A stretch of DNA of 64,000 nucleotides from Chryseobacterium wanjuense (GTDB lineage Bacteria; Bacteroidota; Bacteroidia; Flavobacteriales; Weeksellaceae), in the NCBI RefSeq assembly GCF_900111495.1, contig NZ_FOIU01000002.1, forward strand, positions 969,038 to 1,033,037, written 5' to 3'. Of this stretch, positions 33,929 through 44,100 are shown piece by piece. Made by a program: the position numbers and the translations under genes. Position 1 is the first letter of the stretch; every line of letters starts with the position of its first letter. The notes below the pieces were generated by a model. It did no database searches. It was given only the letters and a program-made list of their open reading frames with translations, and was not told the DNA's origin.

Positions 33929-34843
33929 CTATTTTAAATTAATTCCTTGTAAATATTCTCTTTGTTTTTTTCTTTTAAACCAAAAAATGGGTGTAGTCAG
34001 CAGGTGTAAAACCAAAACTACGGGTGATATAATCCATATCGCTGCCATCAAATATACCTTAAAGAATTTGATCAGCAAAGGGCGCTTCTCTTTTTTCTTC
34101 ATGATAAGATTCGACCAAACAGTGAAAATCTTGTTTCCTACTTTTTCTACCCGTACCAGGAATGCACGGATCTCGATGGCTCCGTTTTTTACCAGCTCGG
34201 GTTGTAGGTTTTCCAAAGTATTTCCTGATAAGTGTTTTTCAATAATCGCTCCATATTTTATCGAGCCGGCAATTTCTTCATCCGAAACTCCTGCTGCAGG
34301 AAGCATCCCGGATTTTTCTTTTTGTCCGGTCGTCATCCAGCGAAGGATCGTAAGTACACTTGTATAATTGTCGTGTCTGTCTACCAAAGCGATATTTCCT
34401 ACCAACTTTGCTTTAAGATCTCTTAAATATACCTTTAATTTTTCCTGTGAAAGCATCCACATATTCCTTGTTCCTGAAATTGTAACTACGGGTGTATCTT
34501 TTAAAATACCCTCGGCATAACCGCTTTTCAAAAACGAAATAACCGGGATAGACGGCGTTAAATACCAAACCTGATACCCAAATAAGATAAGATCAAATTT
34601 TTTATTCAAAACCTCTTCCGGCGGTGGAAGAATTTCACTGGGAATCTGAAGATAAGATTCCGGGAAGGTGTTAAAAAAAACGTCACTCGACCAAGGAAAT
34701 GCAAAGTCTTCCTTCAGTTTTATATTGTAATATGTAACGTCATATTCTTCCTTTTTTGCTTCAAAAGGCCTGGCTACATTTTTCACAATGTCTTCCAGCT
34801 GACCCGTTTGTGAATAATATATAACTAGTATATTTTTTTTCAT
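33929..34843 (-). CDS. darA: Dialkylresorcinol enzyme DarA, flavodoxin-like
   Basis: DarA acts with DarB: it oxidises the cyclohexanedione intermediate to the aromatic resorcinol. The N-terminal ILVIYYSQTGQLEDI (4-18) is a flavodoxin-type FMN phosphate loop, and the family is known from Pseudomonas and Flavobacteriia. A hydrophobic segment at about 267-292 near the C-terminus anchors it to the membrane. 304 residues is normal. It lies 42 bases downstream of the exporter gene and one base upstream of darB. Confidence 0.9.
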   Translation of the reverse strand: MKKNILVIYYSQTGQLEDIVKNVARPFEAKKEEYDVTYYNIKLKEDFAFPWSSDVFFNTFPESYLQIPSEILPPPEEVLNKKFDLILFGYQVWYLTPSIPVISFLKSGYAEGILKDTPVVTISGTRNMWMLSQEKLKVYLRDLKAKLVGNIALVDRHDNYTSVLTILRWMTTGQKEKSGMLPAAGVSDEEIAGSIKYGAIIEKHLSGNTLENLQPELVKNGAIEIRAFLVRVEKVGNKIFTVWSNLIMKKKEKRPLLIKFFKVYLMAAIWIISPVVLVLHLLTTPIFWFKRKKQREYLQGINLK

Positions 34844-34885
34844 TAATATTTTTTAGCGTTTACAAAAATATGCTTTTCATATTTA

Positions 34886-37800
34886 TTATCGAGTTCTAAA
34901 TATTTTTAATGATTCTGAACTGGATTTTAATTCATAATTCATATTTTCAAAAATTGTGTTTTTGCAGTTGACAAAAATGATAGTTTCCGGAAGTACAGCC
35001 ACTTCACCGATGTTGAAGTGCTCATCGGAAACCAAAAGAATATCAATCGGTTTATTGATTTCTGTGGTATCTTTTATATAACTGATCTTTCTTCTTTTTA
35101 CAATATAATTCTGTTTTGCAATTTCTCTTTTTTCTTCATCTTTAATGATTGTGAAAATTTTTCTACCTGCTTGCTGAAGTGTTAGTAAAATATCCTTTTG
35201 TCCAAAATCATCTGCAATATGCAAAATATTAGAATCTTTCGGAATATGTTTATTCAATTCGTGGTAAACGGATTTGTTTTGATTAAAATCTTTCTTCACT
35301 TCCTGTACAACTTCGGTATCCTTGTATAAAAAACTTAAAAATAGCTTTTTCTTGAAATAATTTTCATCTTCCAGCTCATTTCTTAATTCTGCAAATTTTT
35401 CTCTGAAATATGCATTAACCTTCTTCGTTCTTTCCGAATAATTTTTGCCAAAGCTCAGATCCTCTTTTTTAATTCTGTCACCCACTTTTACCGTAATCGC
35501 ACCATCATAGATAATAAAATCTCCTTTCGGAAGCACTTCAGAATTCCCATGAATGTAAAGCGGTACAATGTCTAGCCCGAACTGTTCCGCAAGATAAAAA
35601 GCACCTTTATGAAATCTCTTGACATCGTTGGAGTAAGAACGCTCTGCTTCCGGGAAAACCACCAGAGAATATCCCTGATCTACTTTTTCCTTTAATTTTT
35701 CCATTCCGTTTTCGATGCCTTGGGAAACCGGATAAAAGCCCAGCGCTCTCACCATTCTCCCGAAAATCGGCGACTCATACACCCAGTCGTTTACCAGATA
35801 AACGATTTTATGCGTTGTCATCGCAATCGCCAATGTATCTAGAAAAGAGGTGTGATTGGCAATAATCACAGCCGGTCTGCTGAAATCTTCTTTCGTATTT
35901 TTAATGACCTTCTTCTTTACAAATGGATTCGTAAATAGCACAGAAGTTAAAAAACGAGCCATAATTAATTTAATAAACTCTAAAGTCTTCCCTTTAGAAT
36001 TTTTTACAAAAACGACACCGATAAAAGAGAAAAATAATCCTCCCAATCCATAATATAGAAAAGAAAGTACAGAATGTAAAAACAGCCTGAAAGTAATCGG
36101 AGAAAGTCCTTTTTTTGCCCTGTTCGTAATTAATAATCTGAACCAGAACGGATATAATGTCGAAGTAATGATAATCACGGAAAACATCCCGATCAAGGCT
36201 ACCAAAGCCAAAGAATGTAACGCCGGATGTTTCGCAAAAATCAAAGATCCGATCGATAAAATAGTAGTGAAAACTGCCAGGATAATAGAAATTCTATAAG
36301 TTGGAAGTTCATTTTTTCCTGTCGTGTGTTCCTTCTGCATGGCTTTCGTAAGGAAAATACTGAAATCATCGCCGACTCCAAAAACCAAAGTACAAACCAC
36401 CGTACTGAAAATATTAAGTTCTAGGCCTAAAAAATACAAGATTCCTGCTGTCGCGACCCCCGTTAGAACAATCGGGAACATGGTGAGAACGGTCAATTCA
36501 AAATTTCGGAAAAATACGATGATCGTTAAAATAATCGCCAGAAGAGAATAATTAATTAAAGTATTAAAGTCTCTTTTCAATAAACCTAAAAAGTTTTCGT
36601 TCATCTGTTGGCGGTCGATGGCGATCGCATTATGTTTTTTCTCAACATCTTTGATGAAGGCATCTCTTTTTTTATCGTCTACTTTTACGACATTTGAGAC
36701 TGTGTAGAAACCATTTTCCTGACTTAAAAACTCAGAAATCTGCAAGGCTTTTACTTTTTCGTAGTCTTTTAAGCTTAAAACAGAATAGTTTTTATTTAAA
36801 TTTTCATTAAACTGGTCAAAGGCGGAGCTGTTGAAACCAAATTTATTTCCATTATCCACGAGTTCCGCAATGGTCTGGTTTTTTCTGTTGGCATCCCAGA
36901 ATTTTTTCCATTCTTCAATTTTCTTTTGTTGATCTTTTTCTGACAACACAACATTTCCAAGAGAATTATAGCTTAAAATTTTACCTTCCTTTTTTTCTTT
37001 TTCTAAAAACCGGCTTAATTGGGAATTTCTTGCCAATGCCTGTTCTTCCGAGTCTCCGTAAGAAATCGTGTAAATGGACTTTGAAGTGATGTCTGAAAGC
37101 TTCTGAAGTTTTGCCTCACTGATTTTTAAATCTTTAGGAATATAATTTAAGTCACCAATATCTTCATTAAAACCCACATGCCTGAAACCGAAAAGACAGG
37201 CAACAATGATAATGGAGCAAACAATAATCAAAGGTTTGTTTTTTTCGTACGGATAAGAACCGATTTTATCAATAAAATTGGTATTGAGCCCGGATTCTTT
37301 CTGCTTTGGTTTGTATAATTGAGGTACAATAATCAATGCTGTAATTGAGGATAAAATGACTGTGATCGCTGCAAAAAGTCCCAGATCTTTCAATGCCTCA
37401 GAACGGACAAAAACCAGGCATAAAAACGAAACTGCGGTCGTTGCACTACTTAAAATAATAGGTTGTGTAATTTCTTTGTAGAGTTCCTCAATATTATTAT
37501 TGTGCTTGTAATGCGTAAGAATATGTAGGGCATAATCGATGGTGATACCGATAAGAATGGCTCCTACACTTAAAGAAATGGCGGAAATTTTATCTTTAAT
37601 AAAATATAAAATCAGCAAAGCCAGCAAAACAGAAAAAACTGTCGGCAGAAAAACAATAATCGGCGTAAAGATGTTCCTGAAATAATAAATCAGTAAAATC
37701 AGAAGCACCGTCATAGAAATCATCACCGTATTCTGAATGTCTTTCTTGATCTGTTGGGCATTGGCCACCGCAATTACCGGCGAACCGAAATAGCTGATCT

Positions 37801-38539
37801 CCGTTTTTCCTTTGAATTGTTTGTTGAGGTTGTCTTTTATTTCATTTAATTGATTAACAAAAGCTTCATTGTTTTTGGTATCGTTGCTTTTATTCTTCGG
37901 ATCTATGAAAAGAAGGAGGTTTTTGCCGTCTTTCGTAACGATATAGCTGTCTTCCAGCTTGAAATCTTTACTGATATTAAGTGCGTTCAGTTTTTTGATG
38001 CCTAAAAAAGTAATTCCGAGCGGATCTTTTTTAATGAATTCTTTCGTAACAAGGCTCGTTGGCGAAACCAATGAAACATAATTATTTTCTACCTGTTTGG
38101 CAATACTGTCTCTCTGAAGTTTTCTTTCAATTTCTTTATAATCGTTTTCATTTAAAAATAAAGGAAGGTTTTGATTCACAAAATCGAAGGTTTCCGAAAT
38201 TTCATTATCATTTACCTTTCCCTGAATCGAACCGATGTATTTTTGTAAAGGTTTTATTTTGCCTAAAAAAGTATCTGCCGTTTCGGATAGCTGAAAATTG
38301 TCTTCTTTAGATTTATTTTCGATGATGACAATGATTTTATCCGAAAAATTAAGCTGTTTCAGAACTTTTGCCGTGAGATCAGATTTTTCGTTTTTAGGAA
38401 TAATCTGGTTGATGTCTTCCTCAAAATTAATTTTAGAAGCAAAAAAAACACACAAAACAGCAATGCCTACTGCAAAAAATACAGAAAGAAGCTTGTTTTT
38501 GGCGATCAGATAATATAAAAATATAAAGAAGCGATGCAT
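34886..38539 (-). CDS. MMPL/RND exporter fused to PlsC and a Rossmann-like domain
   Basis: This 1217-residue fusion has an RND/MMPL exporter of two repeated halves (membrane blocks about 15-35, 268-410, 436-455, 663-800), each with an extracytoplasmic domain. A PlsC-type acyltransferase follows at about 870-1060: NHTSFLD with H896 and D901, and VFPEAERS (961-968). The last 150 residues resemble a degenerate Rossmann/methyltransferase fold. MMPL exporters in aryl polyene clusters are thought to export the pigment; the PlsC part may acylate the resorcinol or a lipid anchor, perhaps making the flexirubin ester. It is the first gene of the minus-strand operon, with a consensus promoter. Confidence 0.88.
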   Translation of the reverse strand: MHRFFIFLYYLIAKNKLLSVFFAVGIAVLCVFFASKINFEEDINQIIPKNEKSDLTAKVLKQLNFSDKIIVIIENKSKEDNFQLSETADTFLGKIKPLQKYIGSIQGKVNDNEISETFDFVNQNLPLFLNENDYKEIERKLQRDSIAKQVENNYVSLVSPTSLVTKEFIKKDPLGITFLGIKKLNALNISKDFKLEDSYIVTKDGKNLLLFIDPKNKSNDTKNNEAFVNQLNEIKDNLNKQFKGKTEISYFGSPVIAVANAQQIKKDIQNTVMISMTVLLILLIYYFRNIFTPIIVFLPTVFSVLLALLILYFIKDKISAISLSVGAILIGITIDYALHILTHYKHNNNIEELYKEITQPIILSSATTAVSFLCLVFVRSEALKDLGLFAAITVILSSITALIIVPQLYKPKQKESGLNTNFIDKIGSYPYEKNKPLIIVCSIIIVACLFGFRHVGFNEDIGDLNYIPKDLKISEAKLQKLSDITSKSIYTISYGDSEEQALARNSQLSRFLEKEKKEGKILSYNSLGNVVLSEKDQQKKIEEWKKFWDANRKNQTIAELVDNGNKFGFNSSAFDQFNENLNKNYSVLSLKDYEKVKALQISEFLSQENGFYTVSNVVKVDDKKRDAFIKDVEKKHNAIAIDRQQMNENFLGLLKRDFNTLINYSLLAIILTIIVFFRNFELTVLTMFPIVLTGVATAGILYFLGLELNIFSTVVCTLVFGVGDDFSIFLTKAMQKEHTTGKNELPTYRISIILAVFTTILSIGSLIFAKHPALHSLALVALIGMFSVIIITSTLYPFWFRLLITNRAKKGLSPITFRLFLHSVLSFLYYGLGGLFFSFIGVVFVKNSKGKTLEFIKLIMARFLTSVLFTNPFVKKKVIKNTKEDFSRPAVIIANHTSFLDTLAIAMTTHKIVYLVNDWVYESPIFGRMVRALGFYPVSQGIENGMEKLKEKVDQGYSLVVFPEAERSYSNDVKRFHKGAFYLAEQFGLDIVPLYIHGNSEVLPKGDFIIYDGAITVKVGDRIKKEDLSFGKNYSERTKKVNAYFREKFAELRNELEDENYFKKKLFLSFLYKDTEVVQEVKKDFNQNKSVYHELNKHIPKDSNILHIADDFGQKDILLTLQQAGRKIFTIIKDEEKREIAKQNYIVKRRKISYIKDTTEINKPIDILLVSDEHFNIGEVAVLPETIIFVNCKNTIFENMNYELKSSSESLKIFRTR

Positions 38540-38559
38540 TGCATTATAAATCAGGTCTG

Positions 38560-38589
38560 CAAATTTAATTTTTTCATAATTAGTTCAAA
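38560..38589 (-). promoter_or_regulatory. Consensus promoter of the long pigment operon
   Basis: On the minus strand, TTTG (38589-38586), an 18-base spacer and TAAATTTG (38567-38560) match the Bacteroidetes consensus. The expected transcript starts about 17 bases before the ATG at 38539 and could read through 22 genes to 18805. Confidence 0.75.
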
Positions 38590-38655
38590 AAGTTTTAACA
38601 AATAAGTTTTCACTGAAAATCAATAAAATATTCTAGGTGAAATGAAAAAAACTTA

Positions 38656-38663
38656 TACTTTTG
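38656..38663 (+). promoter_or_regulatory. -7 box TACTTTTG for the EpsG pair
   Basis: TACTTTTG followed by C lies 71 bases before the ATG at 38735 and fits TAnnTTTG. No -33 TTTG is visible at the right distance. It is divergent from the pigment promoter. Confidence 0.5.
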
Positions 38664-38734
38664 CAAAAGTTCCCAATTGATGAAATACATTTTAAAGCAA
38701 AAATGACCTAAGTAAAAGAAACTTAGATTTTGAT

Positions 38735-39739
38735 ATGTTTAAAATATTTGATGAAAAAATAAACGGATTTTTATTTGTAATAATACTTCCGCTTCTGTTG
38801 TTTGCCATGTCTTATTATGGATTTGAATCTTCTTATACGAGACTGAAAACTTCAGACAGACCACCTTCTTTTTTATTTACCTCTGTGTATTCTTACAGGG
38901 TGATTCCGAATTATCTCAGTGTGCAGATGACAGATCTTATGGAATATCTGATTAATAATCATCTTTCCGGGTTTAGGGATTTTCTTTCTAAAAACGGAAC
39001 GCCGTTCTACCACGGACTTTTTTTGATGAACAGTTTTTTTCTTGTTATTTGTTCGCTGGTTATCAATACGATATTAAAATTTAAGACAGTGGATTTTCTT
39101 TTGAATATTAATGTCAGAAGAATTATTCATCTTTTGTGTGTTTTCTTTATTGTTATTACCCAATATGCACCTACCAATTGTGATACAATCGCTTTATGCT
39201 GTTACCTGATCGGGGTTTTACTTACATTGAAATATATTCATACGAATAAAAATGGGTATTATTTTATATTAATCGTGCTGATCGCTTTATCAACTTTGGT
39301 GAGGGAAACGGCTTGTATTAATATTGCTTTTTTTGCAGCGGTTTTATTCAGTGTGAAAGAATTAAAGGAAGGAAATTATCAGTTTATCTGGAAGGTAATT
39401 CCTCTGGTTATTGCTTTTCTGGTACCCTATCTGGGTCTGAGAGCAGTGATGAATCACGAGCATACCACTTTTGTGGAAGGTATTTACATAAGTAAAAATT
39501 TTTCCAGTCCGTTCAATCTTGCGGGGCTGCTTTTTGCGGTTATCGTGCTTTATTTTATTTATAAACTTTGTGTGAATGAAGAAAGCAGAACGGTTTTTAA
39601 AAAATATTTATTCTTTTCATTGCCTTATCTTGCCATGATTACTTTGGTGGGGCTTTTCTGGGAAGTGAGACTTTTTTTACCTCTTATTCTTACAGGAATC
39701 ATTATGGCGAGTCACCAGTTTAAAAACACTAAACAATGA
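38735..39739 (+). CDS. Polytopic membrane protein of unknown function
   Basis: This 334-residue protein has about eight hydrophobic segments and no known motif. Its stop overlaps the start of the EpsG-like gene by four bases (ATGA), so the two are coupled and probably work together in export or polymerisation of a surface glycan. RETACIN in a loop and short charged loops are the only notable features. A role in pigment is possible but not shown. Confidence 0.78.
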   Translation: MFKIFDEKINGFLFVIILPLLLFAMSYYGFESSYTRLKTSDRPPSFLFTSVYSYRVIPNYLSVQMTDLMEYLINNHLSGFRDFLSKNGTPFYHGLFLMNSFFLVICSLVINTILKFKTVDFLLNINVRRIIHLLCVFFIVITQYAPTNCDTIALCCYLIGVLLTLKYIHTNKNGYYFILIVLIALSTLVRETACINIAFFAAVLFSVKELKEGNYQFIWKVIPLVIAFLVPYLGLRAVMNHEHTTFVEGIYISKNFSSPFNLAGLLFAVIVLYFIYKLCVNEESRTVFKKYLFFSLPYLAMITLVGLFWEVRLFLPLILTGIIMASHQFKNTKQ

Positions 39740-40875
39740 GTTTATTACACCCTTATTACATAATAGCAATTGTTTATATGCTTTTTTTCAGCGTCCAGGA
39801 AGTTTTTGGAAAGAAGGTTGATAAAAAGTGGTTTTGGTTTTTAGGAATTTATTTAATAATTCTTGTAGGGCTTCGTGATAATGTGGGACCGGATTACGGA
39901 AGTTATCGTGGGATCTATATTTATTCTGATACTAAAGAATATATGAGTATCATCCGAAAAGCGCTTCATATTGAAGGTTCTGAAAATGTAGAAATTGAGT
40001 GGCTTTATGCATTGATCAATAAAATCCTGCTTAATGTTTTCAATGCTCCGTTTTATATTCTGACACTGGTGATTGCTATTCTTGCCATTACTTTTAAAAT
40101 TGAATATACAGAAGACAATACTTTTTATCCGTTTACTTTTACGCTGTTTATGTTTATCCCGAACTTTTTTATCGGGGAAAGTGGGCAGATACGGCAGAAT
40201 TTAGGAACTTTTATCATCTACTTCGCCATACGGTATATCAAAGAACGGAAACTCTGGCATTACCTGTTTTGGGTCTTTATAGCATCCGGAATCCACAATG
40301 TCTGTTATATATTTTTACCGATGTACTGGCTCGTTCGTGTTCCTTTGAACAGGACTTGGATGCTGATCCTGATCATCGGATCAATCATTGCTTCACCCTT
40401 TGAAATCTATCGTGTTTTTGGGGATTTTCTGAGTAATGTGGCGTCAGACAGTATGCTTGTGGAAGGTTTCAACGGATATGTAGAGGAGACTGCAGAGCGA
40501 TTGAACGGTGGATTCGGGATTCCGGAAGCCATGATGGCTATTCTCACCTTCTTCTTATTTGTTTTTGATAAAAAAATGGTGGAAAAATACCCCTATTACG
40601 AATATCACAGAGTCTATGCCGTCATGGGAATCTGTATGTACTTTATATTCAGGAATAACCCGGTGTTTTCTTCGAGGATGGCGGGAGCATTTATCGGGTT
40701 CTCTTATGTTATCATTCCGAATGTGATGTATGTGGTCTCCAGCAATACAAAAAAGATGATCTACAGTTTTATTATTGCATTGGTGATTTTCAATTTTGTG
40801 GTATTTGCAAGTTTCAGAAATATTATCGGAGGAAGGTTTACTATAGACCTTTATAAAAATCACATCCTACCTTAA
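39736..40875 (+). CDS. EpsG-family polysaccharide polymerase-like protein
   Basis: This 379-residue membrane protein has about ten hydrophobic segments and the EpsG pattern: VGLRDNVGPDYGSYRGIY after the second segment and IGESGQIRQNLGTFIIYFA in the middle, where EpsG-like polymerases have conserved Arg/Asn positions. It would polymerise repeat units of an exopolysaccharide at the inner membrane. The upstream membrane gene is its coupled partner. A separate exopolysaccharide gene set lies at 50-55.7 kb. Confidence 0.83.
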   Translation: MSLLHPYYIIAIVYMLFFSVQEVFGKKVDKKWFWFLGIYLIILVGLRDNVGPDYGSYRGIYIYSDTKEYMSIIRKALHIEGSENVEIEWLYALINKILLNVFNAPFYILTLVIAILAITFKIEYTEDNTFYPFTFTLFMFIPNFFIGESGQIRQNLGTFIIYFAIRYIKERKLWHYLFWVFIASGIHNVCYIFLPMYWLVRVPLNRTWMLILIIGSIIASPFEIYRVFGDFLSNVASDSMLVEGFNGYVEETAERLNGGFGIPEAMMAILTFFLFVFDKKMVEKYPYYEYHRVYAVMGICMYFIFRNNPVFSSRMAGAFIGFSYVIIPNVMYVVSSNTKKMIYSFIIALVIFNFVVFASFRNIIGGRFTIDLYKNHILP

Positions 40876-40897
40876 TTTTAGTTAAAAAAATATTAAT

Positions 40898-40929
40898 AAA
40901 GACAGTATTTACATGCTGTCTTTTTTTTT
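40898..40929 (+). terminator. Rho-independent terminator after the EpsG gene
   Basis: AAAGACAG faces CTGTCTTT with a ten-base loop and nine T. It ends the EpsG pair about 25 bases after the stop. Confidence 0.8.
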
Positions 40930-41191
40930 GGTTATAGCATTATTTAAATTATCTATATAATTTTTCCTTATTAATTTTATTTTAAATTGACTTTAAACAT
41001 AAAAATATTCTAAAAAATCCTGTAATTTCGCAAAGCGCAAGTTGGGAAATGTAGTTTTGTTACATATAATTTAAGAAATTTATTTTATTTATAATGTATC
41101 GTGGTTATTTTATCATTATTTATAAAATAAATTGATATTTATTAACGAAGGCTTAAATGTTGTACTTGAAGTATGACACAAAATCAAGGAT
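40930..41191 (+). promoter_or_regulatory. AT-rich leader of the T9SS protein gene
   Basis: These 262 bases have no gene. TAGTTTTG at 41052-41059 is a possible -7 box, which would give a leader of about 125 bases; no -33 element fits. Apart from this the region shows only AT-rich sequence. Confidence 0.35.
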
Positions 41192-44100
41192 ATGAAAAAG
41201 TCAATTAACAATTTAGTGGCACTCTTATGTTGCCTAGTCACGAGTGGAATCTACGCTCACACGGGATTTAGAGACAGTGAAGTCAAATCTCTTGTAAAAG
41301 ACCTTTCTTATGTAATGAGATCGGATTCTTTAATTAAAAACTCAGGAGGTGCAGATAGAAGACAAAGTATTAATAAAAACTTTACAACAAGTCTTCTTCC
41401 GGATTGGACAAAAGCACCCAACAGCTATATTTTCGATCCCGTCCAGAATAGCGATGGTATCTACATTCCGGTAAGAAAAGCATATGCTATGTGGGAGCAG
41501 GACAAATATATTGGAGGTAGGGCAATTCCCAACGGGAAAATTACCGCCGATGTTTTATGGGAGGATGTTCACGGTCTTATAAAATCGGGACCGGCGTATT
41601 CTCTTGAGGTTCTTGATAGTGGACAGTCTGCTAAAATCAGAGTTCCCGTCAACAAAGCAAAAAAAGGAAACGCAGTGATTGCTTTCAGGGTAGACGGGCA
41701 GATCTATTGGTCTTGGCATGTCTGGGTGACGGATGATCCTTCCAACGGATCAAAATATAAAAGTTATCCGAATGTAAAAAGACAAAGAGCAGACGGTATC
41801 ACCGAAACAATTCCCGATTCCGATTGGGGTTGGATGGACAGAAATCTGGGTGCCGTAGGAAGCTCCATCACAGCCGATGAATGGATCAAAAACGGGGGCC
41901 TCCTTTACCAGTGGGGAAGGAAAGACCCGATTCCGCCGCTGGTGTATAAAGGAAATGATTTTTATGAAGTTACAGGTTCCATCGGCAGAGTAAGACATAG
42001 AGGAGCAAAAAACTTTACCGGAGCAACCAGTTTTGATAATCTCAGAAAATTTGTTTTGCTTTCAAATGCAAATGTTACCAATAATATTAGACTTGCGGTC
42101 CAAAATCCGTTAAGTCTTATTTACGTAAATAAAGATGACAATTCAGGGATAGCTTATTATAACAATAATGCCAACTTGATGGTAAACTGGTTCGGAAAAA
42201 TGACGGGGCTCAATGACAGCCAATTGACGGAGCTTAATCTTTGGTCGGATAATTCTCAGGGAAAAATTAGTACAAACTATAATGCAGATGCTTCAGCACA
42301 GCCTTACAGAAGCAAATCTTCCTATGACCCTTGTCCGAATGGCTGGAGAATGCCTTCTGTTTTGGTTGCCAACCTGGCTTCGTCTACTTATGTGGATGAT
42401 GTAAGAATCGATTATTCTCCTTTCGGCGTAAGAACGAATATGGGGAAAAATACGTTTGAAGCCAATAATTATCATAAAATAAAACCTACTGATGCAGGAG
42501 TCCCTTCTTTTATGACGGGTTTCAGATTATATCCCAATTTCGGGTATGATCTTTCCAACGTCGGCGGAATGAATATGGGTGTTTTTCCTGGAACGGGAAC
42601 GATTTCCTTTAATGCACATCAGGGTCAGTATACCGATCAGCACCATACCGTGTTATGGACAGCAACAATGGCTAAACATTTTGATGCTACTCCGGCAGTT
42701 TTAGCAAGATCTTTATTTATGATTCCTGATAAGGGGCAGCCAGACATCCCGGATCCCAGCCTTCCGAATGTACAGGGAAGATATTGGTATTTTCCTTTAG
42801 GTTCTAATACTACATCAGATGTGAATGCCTGCAGATGCGTCAAAGATCCTTTGTATGTAGTAGACAGCTATGATTTCCCTACAGAATACTTGGTTCCGGA
42901 AACAGAATATCGTGAAGGACTCAGCAATCCAAATACTTATCAGGCCGTAAAAACAACATCAGCATTCAATATTGATATTCCCGTAAGTAAGGCATTTTCT
43001 GTACAAAGCCAGCTTTTGAATAATAAGAGTATTTTAAATACAACAAGTTTTAATGATCTTAAAGCAAATGTTCTGTGGACTACAAATACCAATTTAATTA
43101 ATAAAATAGCGATGGTTAATCCGTCTCCGAGTTCTTTGGCAGATATTAATAATTCAAGAATTACGGTTACAGTTAATCCTAATCAAAGCGGTAATGCAGT
43201 TATTACCCTGCATAATGGAAGTATTACAAACCCAATTTACTGGTCTTGGCATATTTGGGTAACTGATACCGCAATCGGTACAAAAAATTACACGACTGAA
43301 CTTCCGGAGGCATCGGTAACCAATTATGTGAATTATGTAAATAAAGCAGACAATATTTTCCAGACAGAATTTATGGATAGAAACCTGGGAGCTACAGATG
43401 CATTCCCTGCGGTGGCAAATCCGCTTACGCCTACTGCAGCCGAACTGGCAAAAATTAAGGCTTCTACAGGAATGCATTACCAATGGGGAAGAAAAGATCC
43501 GATCCCGATTTTCCAGCATGCAGATGATAGAACCTCCTATCCGATTTATCTGGGCAGTGTTACAGCAAGTGGAAGCGTTGTATATACGACTCTTACCGGT
43601 GCAACGTATAATGATCTGGCAGGAAGTTATATTGTTCCTTATAATACCTATGCGAATTCAACAAATGCCAACGTTTTAGCTACGGATAAAGTTTCCGATA
43701 AAATTACAAAAGTGTTGTCTTACTCTGTGAGAAATCCTTTGGTATATATGATTCCGAGTACATTTGCTCCGTACAACAGTGCGATTCCGGCCTATACCAA
43801 CGGAACAGACTGGCTGGCCAACGAACCGAATTTGGCGCCCGACAGATGGGGAAGAGGAGGCGAAAAATCTCCTTTTGATCCTTGCCCGGGCGGATGGAGA
43901 ATTCCGGATCTTTCTGGGGTAGCTATTACATCCGGTAAAGATTTTGGATTGACACCTTGGTACAAAAAAGATAAAAACGTAGCAACCTCATATAGCATTA
44001 TTAATGATTATCTGGGGCAGAGAGTAAGAAGAAGCGCGACCTATAGCTATACAATAGGATATATTTTTAACAATCCTTCTTACAATGTAGGAAATTACCC

